In this document: positions 35,562-48,537 of the stretch, piece after piece
How the letters are laid out: every line of letters begins with the position of its first letter
Numbering within the stretch: position 1 is the first letter of the stretch
From: Pyronema omphalodes
Taxonomy: Eukaryota > Ascomycota > Pezizomycetes > Pezizales > Pyronemataceae
Direction: 5' to 3'
Assembly: GCA_024516155.1 (NCBI GenBank)
Contig: JAJJXM010000016.1
Coordinates: 620,001-684,000, forward strand
Length of the DNA stretch: 64,000 nt
The notes under the pieces: model-generated
Told to the model about the DNA's origin: nothing
Seen by the model: only the letters and a program-made list of their open reading frames with translations
Database searches by the model: none
Position numbers and translations under genes: made by a program

Positions 35562-37628
35562 GCTCCCGGACGAAGGAAAATCTTTACATACCTTATGTTC
35601 ATAGCTCTCGTCACTGTCGTCATAGATGTTAATAGACTTCGACAAAGATCGTGGAGAAAGCACCATGAGTAACACTTTAATTTCGCGTCCTTGATTTTTT
35701 ATGCTTTAGTTTTAGCTGGTTTCACGATGGTGGTGGGGAATGGGAACGCACGCACGCTAAGCTAAGCGGAATCGGCTGGGTGTGTGAGTGCTTGGCGAGG
35801 ATTGGTGATTTGATTTGTGATTTGTGATTGGCGATGGATACAAAATGAACATGAAGATTCGAAGATGGAAAGAATAACGAAGATAAAGAGGATAATGACG
35901 ATAGGCAGACTGAAGATGATACTGATTATAATGATAAAAACTGGCATTTATAACAAGATTATTTCGCTGTAACGAAAAGGTGGAAGTGGAAGTGTGGAAT
36001 GAATGAATTGATAGTCTAGAATCACAGACGAAAGAAACAGCATAGATGTAGAGCCTCCACTGCAGTTCCATTTGCCAAGATAATACTCCCCGACAAGTAA
36101 GCTTCAACACGTATCAATCTCCGCTGCGAAAAAACCGATGAAATGAAACCCCATTGACACCCGAAAATTTCCCGACCCTCGAGGTTCCCGAGTCCTCACA
36201 TACAGAAGTTGAACCTGCCGATAAGATTGCTAACCTTGGTGCCAGATGAACCCTATGGCGCTATGCCACTGTCCCACCGGCCCATCAGCCGACCAGTCTA
36301 CAGCCTACCACTGTACAATCATATGTACCACTCTACCAGCCATACACCCTATTAACTATGCACCAAGCCCTAACAAAGCCCTAATCAGGACCTTGGGGGT
36401 GGGAGGGGGAAGGGGCGTTCAGCGTCATACGCTATACCGTTGATATCCATTCTCCATCCAAATTTCAATTCTCAACCCAATCCTCAATATCCCTATCAAT
36501 ATCCCCAGTAAAATAGCATAACGTGGAAAGCAGATAAAATAGTGCACGTAGGCTCACAAAGTCGACAATGAGGATTAGGGTTATCAGACCCAATCAGCCA
36601 AGTAGATATGCATAGATACCTTGCAGCTGCGGTGTTATATATACATCATTTTATGTTCTAAATATACATACATGGCACCACTAGGGCCCATGATCCATTA
36701 TCGACTGCTGATATTTAGTTTGGGGGTTAGGTTTTTTGAGCCTGAAGACAAGGTTTGTGTTAGGTCTGGGTGATTGGGGGTAATTATTGCTGGGTTGCGG
36801 ATACTGGAGTATGGGTACAGTGAGTAGGGGTGGTACAAATAGATGTTGTGTTAAGCAGGGTAGCTGGTTTATGGGTTGCTGGATTAAAGATTAGAAGGTT
36901 AGAAAATTAAGTGGTTATGAGGTTATCAAGTTATCAAATGCCAGATTGTCATGCCAAGCTCAAGGATTTGGAATGTGCAAAGAAGGTTCTGATGACTGCG
37001 CGGGACATACTGGCTGCACAAGATACAAGAAATACATCGGATACATTGGGCCCTGGAGTACATGATACAGTAAATTCGAAACGTACATACATATATTGGT
37101 GGGTGGTGCACATGTAAGGGTGATGATTGTTGTATATCATTAGCCACATCCCATCTCTTGATTAATAGCAAGTTTGCTCTATCCCTTAGCTCCAGTATTG
37201 GAAGTGACCATTTTGCAACATTCTTAATTTTCAAAAAACTTCGCTTTCCACTCCGCTAGGTTTGTTGGTGTGCTTTTACAGGCAATTTTGGAGCAGTTTG
37301 GAATGGAGTGAGGGGTTATGAAGTAAGGTGAGTTGAGTTTGAATTATCCATGTACCTTCTACAACCAAACCCTCGGGCTTCGGATCTCGGGCGTCGGCCT
37401 TTGTCTCGGTTCTAACTTCTGTCATGGAAGAATTTTGAATTGCTCTACCTTGTGTACTTTCGGATCGAATTTCATACAGGCAGAAGGATTAACGTCATCA
37501 AAAACACTATCCAATCTTTGCATTGCAGTGCATTCAGCTTCGTTTTCAGTGCTCGGATATTAGTCGGATTTTGAAAGCCACGTCGGACTGGCAATGATTT
37601 TGCTTGCGACTTGGATAACTTGAAATAG

Positions 37629-37637
37629 TTATATAAG
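37629..37637 (+). promoter_or_regulatory. TATA box of the secreted-protein gene
   Basis: TTATATAAG lies about 82 bp upstream of the start codon at 37719. A strong TATA box at this distance fits an inducible, highly expressed secreted protein gene. Confidence 0.6.
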
Positions 37638-37718
37638 TTCCTGAGATCAGGCTCCTTTGTAAACGGTATCGATATCAGCAAAGTAATTATTTCAATCTAC
37701 ACCGTCATCATCGCTACC

Positions 37719-38525
37719 ATGCATTTCGCGACTCTCCTCAATTTGGTTATGCTCGTAGCTACAGCTGCTGCTATCCCGCAGCCTAACTCATTTGGTATGT
37801 CAATTAATCCTTATTCCCCTCAATCGTACCGGGACCGTTGCTGATATGATATTCGTATAGTCTTCATGTTGGATCAGAAGAACTTTCAGGCCGCCTCAAC
37901 CGTGAATGGCAAAGTCGGTGCCGACGATCCCAGTCATGCAACTTCCGCCACAGATGCCGCAAATTTCATCAACTTCTGCTCCGGAAAAACACTTACAAAC
38001 GGAAGCCAAAACCCAAATGGATCCTGTAATGGAATTGTCATGGGTGAAATCCCAGCTAAAATCAATATGGTCTCCAGCATCATCACTTATCCCGCCCCCG
38101 GCCAAGTATTGGCCCCCAATACAACCTTCACTGTCACAATCAACGTCCGGAATTTTATACCGGGAAGCTTCACGAACCCAGCCTCCACTTATTACTCTGC
38201 ACCACAAATATTGAAAGATGGAAAGGTCGTGGGACATGTACACATTGTGATCCAGAAACTTGGGGATAACAACTGGTCTACAACCACTGCACCTGACGCG
38301 AATACATTTGCGTTTTTTAAAGGACTTAGTGATGCTGGTGATGGAAATGGTAACTTACAGACGGAGGTGGGCGGTGGGTTGGGTCCTGGATTTTACAGAG
38401 TGTGTACGATGGTTAGTGCAGCTAACCATCAACCGGTCTTAATGCCAGTAGCACAAAGGGGGGCTCATGATGATTGTACCAAGTTTTCAGTGAAGAAGAT
38501 AAGCGGAGGTGTGGATTCTTATTAA
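37719..38525 (+). CDS. Secreted fungal protein of the misnamed 'ribosomal protein s17' family
   Basis: Exons are 37719-37794 and 37861-38525. The 66-bp intron has a GTATGT donor and a TAG acceptor; splicing gives 246 aa. A hydrophobic signal peptide (LLNLVMLVATAAA) occupies residues 6-18 with likely cleavage after AAA. The mature part has the family signature DPSHATSATDAANFINFCSG, followed by CNGIVMGEIPAK, SFTNPASTYYSAPQ, GHVHI and NHQPVLMPVAQRGAHDDCTKF. These proteins are common in ascomycetes and basidiomycetes and are often annotated as ribosomal protein S17 by mistake; a signal peptide excludes that. Four Cys (from FCSG, SCNG, RVCT, DDCT) probably form disulfides. Function is not established; an extracellular or cell-wall role is likely. 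The start is set by the signal peptide and by CTACCATG. Confidence 0.9.
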
Positions 38526-40392
38526 ACCCAGACTTGAAATTGTCAAGTTATAACAGCAGTGACCGGAAACGGTAATGCTGTGGACGCTGCAGGATCAGCT
38601 TGCAGTTTGCAGAAGTCTCGAAGCTTTGTAGGGTATGCGGAGTCTGGTTAACGTTTTTTAAATTCTGGAGTGTATTTTGCGTCCGTCCGGTTTTTTTGCC
38701 TTGTTTCATATGGATAGATTAATGGATTTTGTTTGTTTATATGTTTATCTCGGTCCCGATGAGGGAAGCGTACGTATACAAATAAATTCGCAGGTTTCCT
38801 TCGTATCATGTAGTGGTGACGGGAGTAGGAGTGAGACAGTACCAAAGCATACAGAGGTGAATTATTGATTCCCATACTTCCATAGCGAGGACGAGTAAAT
38901 CTGACGGTTAATTAGTGAATCATTAGAAGATCGCTGGAGAAGATGATAGGGCTCTCAGGGGGGTGAGGGGGGGCGGTATAATGGACGTTCTCGTCTACTG
39001 CCGTTGCACACTCTCGCTAAATTGCTAATCCTCAATCCCCTAATCGCTATTTTTACCAACGATAGGGTTTCAGGATGCTGCGGTGAAATACCTGAGGCTT
39101 TAGATAGTCAGAGCAATCTAGTCCATAGTGTAATAAGGCAAGATTAACTTAGGAGAGACAAGCGTCACGAGAAGATGCCTATCATGCGGAGTTTTACCGT
39201 AACCACATAAGCGCCACTTTAAAAGGCTTCTCTGTATCAGCTGTTGTCGTACAAGAATGTGGTGTAGCTAGCGGAATGTCCTTATATGCTCCGCTGCTAC
39301 ATATTTGTGGCACCTGACCCCGCACGGTATATTGGACCTTCTACCACTACACCTCCACGTCCTTCCATCTTCCATTTTTTTAATAATGACCTCGATCAAG
39401 AGGAAAAGCTTTATTAGGTGCCTTTTTCAGCGGCGAAAGGCTTCAAATGTCGAAATGTACCGCAGAAACGGCCTCCAACTTCACCAAATTCGATACAAAC
39501 AAGAGTAGCGATTATTCCTGTTCAGAATTAATGGAAGAGATATCGGAGACCAAATATTTCCCACATTGGAGCAACAGTATTTTTTGTCCACCGACACTAT
39601 TCCGTCATCATGTCATGTTCAACTAGCAAAGCTACCGACAATTTATGGTAACTTGTTTACGAAATTGCGAGGTAGAGATTGAGCAACGATAAACAAAACT
39701 TGGTACCCGACCAAAGAGGCGCGCAGTGCTGCCTTAGATTTAACGCGCAGCAATAGACGAAAAAGTCATCGGAAAAGGTCCCATCAGATATAGTCAAGGG
39801 AGTCGAAACTTATGCTATATGACCAAGAATACCATTCAGCATAGCCTTATAATAGAAGCAATTGGAACTGGACATATGTGTGAGAAATCTAAAGAGAGTA
39901 AAAAGGGTACCGGTTTTCATCATTTATTTCTTTATTTTCGGATTTATTTCAAGGTTGGCTGATGCATGTTATGTAACTGACTGCTTATTAAACTCATGCA
40001 CAACTCAGACCACCAAACAGCTCCGACTTCCTATCAGACATTCTCGGCTAAGTTATGATCAGCCACCATGTCTGCTATCAAAATCACCGATATTTGAATC
40101 ACTCAGTCCGCTTAAACGAGAACAAATGTCCCATAAAACATTAAATTATCATCATTAGCGTTCGTCTTCCCGGATACATAAACTAAAAATCAAAAAAATA
40201 CACTAAAATTCAAAAAAAAACTCTCATCGCATCATGCATATCCTAAACCACACCCATTATGCGTAAAAAAAAGTACTAAATCGTGGCTCATCACTCATCC
40301 AACCACATAACGCCGTTCCAACATCAAAATCATCAGCCATCCCAAATCATCCTAAATTACCATCCTACACTCCTCCTTGTGGCATTTAATCA
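38526..40392. other. Intergenic region, no gene seen
   Basis: AT-rich sequence with short frames only. It lies between convergent genes and holds their 3' ends. A-rich runs occur near 40190-40275. Confidence 0.6.
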
Positions 40393-43300
40393 TCAAGTCA
40401 TCCCCACCACCACCAGTCCTCCCAACAATCCCATGACCGATAACCCCAATCTCCACCCCCCTCTTTCTGCAGCTCCAACAACCGCAGGTGTCAACGCTAA
40501 ACACCACATCATAGCCTTGACCATATATGCTCCCCAGCTGAAACCTGCCGCTTCTATTACCGCAGAAGAAGAGGCATTGGGACAGGCTGTTATCACGGGT
40601 GTAGTCTGGAGCATTGGTACTAGAAGGATCGCTGCTATTGTGAGACCTTGCATTGTGTAGGTGGTCATTACCGGTTTAGGGGCGGGGTGAATAGTAGTTA
40701 CTGGTTGTGACTGCTGGGGGTTCTGAGGATTTTTGGTTACTGCAGGCTCAGAATCTTCAGAGGTTACAACAGGTTTGGAAAGCTCAGAAATCTGGGGATC
40801 TGAACGGGGAATAGGTACGGGTGAAGGAGCGGGTGCTGGTGGAGGAGTTGCAGGGGGTCGGAGAAGCATCAGGTCCGCTTCATCTGGAAATTGAGAGGTA
40901 GAGGCAGCAAGGGGGTCATGTTTTTGTATCCATGATTGAAAGCTGTTGATATCCTCCAGTTTTGCTGATTGAAGAGTGAGGGTTTCCTGGTACGATTTCA
41001 CGGCTGCATCTGGAGGATGTTAGTGATAATTCATGATTATACACCAGTGAATGATATTCCATGACTAGATGAGTGGGCTTTGCAGGGCTTTACTGAGGAC
41101 TTACTATATTGGCTTAGTTTCCAAGAGAGGGTATTAAGCATATGAAGATGATCATTAGCAAGGTTTGTGCCAGCTAGCGAGTGGCCATATTGTGTGTACG
41201 CAGCAATTTGACTATCAAGGTGATCGAGGGTAGCGGATAAAGTGGTGATCTCGGTTTGTAGGTGAAGCAGGATGCGGTGGTTCAAAGCGCTGAAACGAGG
41301 ATAGATTTGAAATTTTGGAAACGGGGGTACCGAGTCGGCAACTAGAGTTGAGGCTGTCTCGAGGTTCACCAGAGAATTTCGCTCATCTATTTCGGATGGT
41401 TTTACTGGCTCTGACTCCGACTCTGGTTCCTCTAGTTCCTTCGGCTTCTTTGGTTCTTCTGATCCAGGCCTCTCGGTTTCAGGCCCCTCTTGTTCTAGTG
41501 CAGGCTTCTCTGGTTCATGCTCTTCCGGTTCTTCTGGTGCAGGCTTCTCTGATTCAGGCTCCTCTGGTTTTGGATTTCCTGGTTCTGTATTTCCTGGTTC
41601 TATTGATGCCACCATTTCAGACTCCACTGGCTTGGGATCTTCTGGCACCATTGGCTTTACTATTACTGGTTCCGTTGGCTTTACTATTTCTGGCTCCGCT
41701 GGTCGGGGCTCTGATAACCTTGGATCTAGCAAACGGATCGGTGGGTCATGCTGTTGTGGTGATTTTGGAGATTGACTGATCCATGATCCGTCGTCCTCCG
41801 AGTCTTCATCTTCATCTTCGTCTTCGTCTTCGTCTTCGTCCGAGGAGGAGTCTGAGTCTGAGTCCGTTGATGATGACATCACTGCGTTTTCGCTAACTGT
41901 GCCTAAAACGCTCGATACAGATTCTGGAGCTTTAACCAGGGGCTTTTGCGAAGGCTGTTTCTCGAATTCAGATTGAAGCAGTTTCAGTGGCGGTGGTGCT
42001 GTAAGTTGCAACTCTTCCTGCGGCTTCCGCTCACCTAACTCATTGGTCTGTGGCTTAGCTTGAGGATGTGACGTCACACTCAGCTGAGATGGCGGTCGAG
42101 TCTGTGGCGGCTGAGGTGGAGCACTCTGTGACTGTCTGCTCAACTCCTTCCTCAACTTCTCTCTATGCTCCTCCACTAAATCACGATCATCCACATCATC
42201 TACCACCGCACTGACCTTGCTCACTGGCGAAATAGATCCGTCTCTACTGACAGTTCTTGTAGTCCAACCGCTACCGTCGCTGTAAAAGTTACCTACACCC
42301 TCGATATCACTCTCGTTATCCTCACCGCGTGCCACCAACGCACCTCCGTCTTGCCTGGACCTCGTTGACATCGAAGACTGGCTTCTACCTCCTGGCGCTC
42401 CAACTGGAGTTGTCTCACTATTCGACATTGGATTCATCTTCGGCCGAACGAAGGCTGGTGGAGGCGAAGGTGTCGCTGTGGTGTACTGATACGAATTGCT
42501 TCTCACATGATTAGAGTAGAAGCTTGGATATTCTGCACCATGTGGTGGAGGAGGAAATGCCGAATTATCTGGGTATGGATTATTCCACTCATAACTTGGA
42601 TATACCGGCGCAGGTGGGTAACCATAAGCTGGGGCGTCCTGGTGGTAGCTCGAGGGAGGATATGGGTTGCCGACACTGGCTCGACGAGGATTTGGATGCC
42701 TAATACCTCGATGAGTAGGTCGAGTATCTTCATCTACCAAATCATAGGACGGCATGGCAAATGAATGGGGTCTGTTGATCCGTGTGCGGGGTTGGGAAAC
42801 TGCTGGAGGCGCTTCCCAGGCACCGTTCGACTGTGTTGCTGTGGAGGGGACACGACTGCGGCTAGGTAGAACCTTTACCAAAGGCGATATTTCGGATTCC
42901 GTCAATATTGAAGACGTTGTTACTCCAGATGCTGCGGGCGACGAGGGTCGTGGTTGTTTTGAGGTGGATGTTGGTGGGGTTCCAGCCTGATCTCTTTGAG
43001 GTGGGGCTTTCACATGTTCAGGTATAATAGCTACGGAAGGAGCCGTATTCGGAGTTCTGGTTAAATTCAAGGGAGATTCCTTACTGCCCTCAGGAGATAA
43101 TGGAGCTCGGCCTGATATTGCGGTGTTTGTTTGACTTAATGGTGTAACAGGGTCCAGAATCCGAGCCGGTAGTGTCCCTTGCCGCGACAGTGATCGTTCT
43201 GTCTGCTGAGCCGGTGTCTTGGGCTCCGGAGATAATACCCGATGAGCACTCGAAACAGTGGCTACTGACTCGGAAGAAGTCTGGCTTTCTTTTACTGATG

Positions 43301-44335
43301 GCCTTATTTGCTGATCTTGGGATTCCAACGGCTTTTTGACAATAACCGGAGAGGGCGTCGAAGTTTCCCTCGATGTTTTCGAGGATCCAAGCAGAGGCCC
43401 AAACCTGGCAGCAGAACCTGGAGAGAAAGCTTTATCAACGCCAGTATTAATCTGCGGCAGTTCTCTGGCTCGGGATATGGGTGACTTTTGTTCTTCTGGT
43501 GACGACTGAGGGGAAGTCGACACCGCTGTGATTTGCCGTGACTTTAGGTCTGGCCTTGACGGTGGGCAAGGTGTGCTCTCACTACGATCTCGATGAGCCG
43601 AGTTCGGAGGAGTTGGGGGAGTTCGAGATGGAGGAGGTGCAGGTGTTGCAGTCGAAATCCTCGGCATGGAAAAGCTACTGTGTGCTGGCTCGACAAGTTT
43701 AAGAGGAGGAGAAATTTGAGTCTGTGTATCGGTCATGATGGAGACTCCGCCTCTTGGACTATCTCTCTTTTTATCTATGGCAAAATTAGTCTAAAATCAT
43801 CCACTATATTCTTGATACTTCTCGACATACCAGTCTTACTACGATCTTTCTCGCTCTTTGAGCGATGGTGTTTCCTCTCTCGCTTGTCATCTCTTCTATC
43901 CCGCTCGCGCTCACGCTCTATTTCTTGTTCCCGAGCTCTTTCTCGGTCACGCTCTTCCTCTCTCCTCAGTTCCTTCTCTCTTTCCTTTTGCTCCCGCTTT
44001 TTCTCTTTTCTTAACGCTGCAGCAGAAACCTCCTCTGATGTTCCTCCTTTCTCCCACAACATATCTTCTCTATTACTGGATCTCGACGTGCTACCGCTTA
44101 GTCTTCTATGATGAGCTAAAGCTTCACGAGCTATCGAGCGCTCTCGACTTCCGCTTATTGTTGCTCTGTGTTTCGGTTTCTGACGCTGGGAATGATGACG
44201 AAGACTATCCGAGTCTTGTTCATCATCCGAGCCGTTTTCACCTCTCAGCGTATCGTGAGGTGAGTTTGGAACACCTTGCGATGCAATGATACTCTTGTAC
44301 CGGTTTGCGGTCTGTGATAAAGTCGCCTGCGACAT
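40393..44335 (-). CDS. Large disordered protein with C-terminal DUF6594 membrane domain
   Basis: Exons are 43831-44335, 41105-43774 and 40393-41009. The 56- and 95-bp introns have GTATGT and GTAAGT donors, TAG and CAG acceptors and ACTAA(C) branch sites; the protein is 1263 aa. Residues about 100-165 are a charged Arg/Glu coiled-coil-like region (RERDRERAREQEIERE). A long Ser/Pro-rich disordered part follows, with an Asp/Glu tract at about 805-830 and Pro-Glu repeats at about 860-960. From about 990 the sequence fits DUF6594: YPRFSALNHRILLHLQTEI, a helical HLHMLNTLSWKLSQYNAAV, SWIQKHDPL and DEADLMLL. Hydrophobic segments at the C-terminus (LTIAAILLVPML and two more) are likely membrane spans. 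DUF6594 proteins are fungal membrane proteins without an assigned function. Most are much shorter, so the 980-residue N-terminal extension is unusual. Confidence 0.85.
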
Positions 44336-46381
44336 CGAATATTCGTTGGGAGTGCGTGGTCGAGGAAGATACTCAGCCTATGGTTCGATCGGAGAATTAG
44401 TATGGAGGGTGTGCGCCAGCTATGTATGTAGGTACCCGGCACACGAGCTGGAACTCGAAAGCCGTCGGTATGCTACTAACCATGACTGCAGCTGTGCAGG
44501 AATAAAGGATGATTTATCGTGGTAGATTCTGAGACGTCCGGATTTACTGTAACGCAGGCTGGTATCTTATCGCGGTGTTTGCCAGAGTCGAATAGGATGA
44601 GGCTTGGAGGAAATCGCGCGCAGGACGGCATCGGAATCACGCTTTACATTGGTAAATATTTGTTTCTTTTCCTTGTTGTGGTGGTGTCTCCAGAAATTCC
44701 TCCATTGGGGAGGGTTTTTCTAAAGATAATTTTACAAATTTATGCAGACACCGGGACTGTGCATGCGGAATGCCTGATCATAGCGAATGATAGTTTAAAG
44801 ATCACGTTAGGCCCCACCATTTCCCCAGATCCCTGATCTTTACCACACCCTTATCGTCTCGCGCTCAGCCTTCAGCTTCATGATCCACCGATCGCTGCCC
44901 CTCGCCTCGTGTGACGTGACAGAACGGCACCATCGAATCAAAATCTTCTAGTCTGTCGAAATGGAAACGATCTTGGTTTGGGATGACAGAGGGAGACCGC
45001 TGTGCCACACAACTACACCAACATTACGGCGAAGCCTTATGGAGGATCAGGGAGTTGAAATACCTATACCGAACAGCAACTTCCCCTAGACTCTGCAGTA
45101 GTATTGAAACCTGGAGATGGGGAACACGGGTCGCACCATCTTTAGGGGGATCAGTTTCAACTTGATGTGTCCCCCAACATCCCTGGTCACAATAATCATG
45201 GGCCATAGACCCTAACCCTGTCGATCCCCGATGCAAATGAAAAAGAAGTAAAATCATTCAAAAGAATACGGCAGCTGACATCCTTATACCGAGGGGTTTG
45301 CTATTATTTTCTCAAGAACTCTCCACGTTCAATTTGAAATTCCTGTCGGAAGGATACCGCTGTTGATGTTTCGGGAGTGCGTAAATAATGATTGGATCAA
45401 CTCAGCAGCTGACGCGAAACATCTGTAGCTTCGATTGGTACATATTACCATGTCGTGTAATGCTTCGAGAACACATATATTAGCGGTAAATACTCTATGT
45501 AGCTATATGTATGTACTTCAATTGGCGTTGTTACGCTGTGACGTTTGCGACCCTGCGGTGTTCGTATCCTGCGTTATTTCGAAGTGCAGCCGCCGAACAA
45601 AAAAAATATGGGTGGCCTGAGAATAGGCAGCAATGTCGATCCGGGTGTTTAGGTGTTTATATTTACCATAAAGTCACAAAAAGCATAGTTTTGTGCACAT
45701 AAATCCTCCCGAACTTGAAATTTTGTGTTTCGTTGAAGTTCATAAGAATCCCCCTATTTGGCCTAAGACAATGGTGTTTGTCACTGAAGCCTGGCGCTGT
45801 TTGCAACACACTAACCTCCATAACCTAGTGGTTCAGCCCTAACTTGAAGTTTTGAACCCTAAGCTAGTATCGATACCATAACCATGCTTAAAAAAAAGGT
45901 TCTTGCAGCAAGTTTCAACTCAGCTCCCACGTTTTTTTTTTCTTTTTACATATGTATGTATATGTACCCCAATACCATCTCTGACTCAATCAATATATAC
46001 ATATCCGGCCTGCAAAAAAGAATATCATGCATCATATTTTGTCATTAAAAATTAGAAAAGAAGGAAAGGGAAAAAAAATGTAGGTTTTATGACTAGGCTT
46101 TCGGCCGAGTTCGAACCTCGATTCTTGATAAGGAAGTTCTGCCAAGTCCCTGTGCTCAGATTAGGTGTAGGCTGTAGCCTGTAGCTACTAGAAATCACGA
46201 GCTTGCTGCCTCGACACACATATACTGAAGCGAAAGGGAGGTGATGTATATTACCTGTGTTGTTGGTTCCTACGCGGGGTATGTATGTAGGTATGCTTTA
46301 TATGATCGATTTGTTTTTAAAGGGTTAAAGTTATGAGCGGATAAATTGCCAACGGAATGTTAATAGGCGGGGTGTGGGGGA

Positions 46382-46406
46382 GAGAGAGAGAGGGGGGGGG
46401 GGGGGG
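46382..46406. repeat. GA run and poly-G tract
   Basis: A GA dinucleotide run passes into 15 consecutive G. Confidence 0.9.
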
Positions 46407-47579
46407 TATTAAAAATGAAATCTAGAGCGAAATCTATTCGATTGAAGAATATATTCCGTACAGTAGCAAAGAGCAAAGAGAAAGCAGGAATATTAAATAG
46501 ATTATAGAACATTGAATAAAAGGTTAAACATATATGACAAAAAAGAAGCGGGTGCGGGGCATCTTAAGGAATTTATTGAAGATCATCTGCAGTTTTATCG
46601 ATCGGTATATTTTGCTGCTTAGCTGCTTAGCTGCTTCGGAATTTCAATATATATCTGCACTGTATAGTATTCGATGGAATTCGATAATATACGTATCTCT
46701 TCTTATATTGACGTTCGTTCATGTTCTAGGCTATAGCTTTCTCGATTCTCGCTTCTGTATTCTGGCACCGGCCGCGGGTCTTGAGTCATTAAAAAAAAAA
46801 CTTCTGCATATCTGGCATGTACATATGTATTGATATTGATATAGACTGCGTGCTATATCGGACTCTCAGGTTGCTATATATGTACTTGTTGACTTGCTGG
46901 TATAATCACGTGCTAAGATTATATGAATACTGCAGAAATCTTCAAGCTGGAATGAAATTGACTGGTGGTATCGCGTACTTGAGTTTGCCTTGAGACTATG
47001 TAGAGGCTTTTAAGAAGGCGTAGATAGCATAAGTGACAAGGCGCAGACGCGAAGGAGTTGTTGCTATACATGAAATATTAGCGGCTGAAACACCCCGGCG
47101 AATGTTATGGAATTCCCGGTGTGATATGATATCTACATACCTGGTTTTTAAGGCGGATACTACATCGCTTCAGCCTTGAGATTAGGTTTGGGCAATAGGG
47201 AGGGGATTTTTGAAATGCATAGGGCTATGGTTTGGTGTTGACATGACGTGATGGTAACGATTTTGTCGTATAGTGGTACAGGTGGCCGTGGTACAGGTGG
47301 CCGTGGTACAGGTGAGGTATCTAGCGCTTGGAAGATAACTTTCTAGGCACTGTGAATGAAATTGCTGGCTTTCTACGTAACATTGAAAGATCTGAAGAGA
47401 ATAAATTATAATGGATGGGGCATACAGCTGTGAAGTGTCTATTCTCCGGTATTTGTTCCCGTTTGAGAAGTAGCTATATATGGAATATGTATCTTACACA
47501 TTGGCATATAAACATACATAGTCATCTAACAAGCAATTTCGTTCTTCAGATTCTGCTTCCGGTTGGCAGTTTTAGTCTT

Positions 47580-47588
47580 TAATTATAT
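47580..47588. repeat. Target site duplication, left (TAATTATAT)
   Basis: Perfect match with 48081-48089 on the other side of the MITE. Confidence 0.9.
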
Positions 47589-48080
47589 CGGAAATTATGC
47601 AGGATGCCCCCCGGAAAATGCGAAATTTGCAAGATACCCCCGTCTATGCAATATGCCCCCCGCTTAGGTTGACAACACCCGCCTGCGCTTACGATCTGAC
47701 TTTGCAAAGCGAATGTCAAACCGTGTGTCTACAGCCCACCTGTGGATAGCCAATTTAAATCCGTGAAACATAGGAAAATCATCTCCAAGGTGTAGTGCAT
47801 GTCGAGAGATCGGGTCAGCGGCGTCAGGATCGATGCTGGTTGTCAGCGAATTGGTGCGCTCTATTGTTGCCGTTGTTGACGATAATATCGAGAAGTGGAA
47901 TCAAAATCTTCACTTGCAAGCGAAGAAAAAAAAAACACACGTAAAAAATCTGTAGCCCGGCGCTGTAGGCGCTGTATTCAATATGGGCGGGTGTTCACTA
48001 CCTAAGCGAGGGGCATCCTGCATAGACGGGGGTATATTGCAAATTTCGTGTTTTTTCGGGGGCATCCTGCATAATTTCCG
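47589..48080. mobile_element. Mutator-like MITE (non-autonomous), 492 bp
   Basis: Terminal inverted repeats of about 94 bp (47589-47682 and 47987-48080) begin CGGAAATTATGCAGGATGCC and agree at roughly nine of ten positions. The element is flanked by a perfect 9-bp target duplication, TAATTATAT at 47580-47588 and 48081-48089. Long inverted repeats with a 9-bp duplication are the hallmark of Mutator-like elements. The interior has no coding capacity, so it would need a transposase from elsewhere. Each terminal repeat contains internal direct repeats of the type TATGCA-x2-ATGCCCCC, possible transposase sites. The intact duplication suggests a fairly recent insertion. Confidence 0.9.
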
Positions 48081-48089
48081 TAATTATAT
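48081..48089. repeat. Target site duplication, right (TAATTATAT)
   Basis: Perfect match with 47580-47588 on the other side of the MITE. Confidence 0.9.
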
Positions 48090-48391
48090 ATATATAGAGA
48101 TAGTTTTGCATACCGCGTTATTTTAATTATGGAACATGTTAGTCACGGTAAATTCATGGTGAATTTATACATACGGTACATAGCACGATTCTATTTTCTT
48201 TTCAACTATATCACATACTGGATACATTACGTTTCTATCTTTGAACTATTATACCCTACCGTAACTATCTAAAAGTTATCAAGGCTGTACCTTATAATAC
48301 ATACAGGTAGCTACCTATGTATCTATAACTCCAAAAGATTACTGATCAGGAATACTAACTTCTTAGTTACCAGCAATTCCGACACATCATC

Positions 48392-48537
48392 AAAACCCAA
48401 AACCCAAAACCCAAAACCCAAAACCCAAAACCCAAAACCCAAAACCCAAAACCCAAAACCCAAAACCCAAAACCCAAAACCCAAAACCCAAAACCCAAAA
48501 CCCAAAACCCAAACCCCAAACCCAAACCCCAAACCCC
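48392..48537. repeat. (AAAACCC)17 minisatellite with degenerate end
   Basis: Seventeen perfect 7-bp units occupy 48392-48510, followed by AAACCC/AAACCCC variants to 48537. The minus strand reads (GGGTTTT)n, which can form G-quadruplexes and resembles telomeric repeats of other eukaryotes, but it is not the TTAGGG of filamentous fungi. The Gly/Phe-rich frames across it are artefacts. Confidence 0.95.

Larger units (their letters stand above)
32428..37718. other. 5.3-kb region without a supportable gene
   Basis: The first few hundred bases are the upstream or 5' leader region of the zinc-finger gene. Further on are a possible small minus-strand gene fragment (33576-34022, see findings), GAAGCC/AGAACC microsatellite-like runs at 34610-34860, a C run at 35546-35561, and AT-rich sequence to 37600. 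Frames are short and overlap on both strands. Confidence 0.5.

Noticed and set aside
41315..41779. 154-aa plus-strand Leu-rich frame
   Set aside because: Antisense shadow of the Pro-Glu repeats of the DUF6594 protein.
46105..46160. B-box-like GGTTCGAACTC on the minus strand followed by a T run, suggesting a tRNA
   Set aside because: The T-stem does not pair properly, no A box or anticodon arm fits upstream, and the distance to the T run does not give an acceptor stem.
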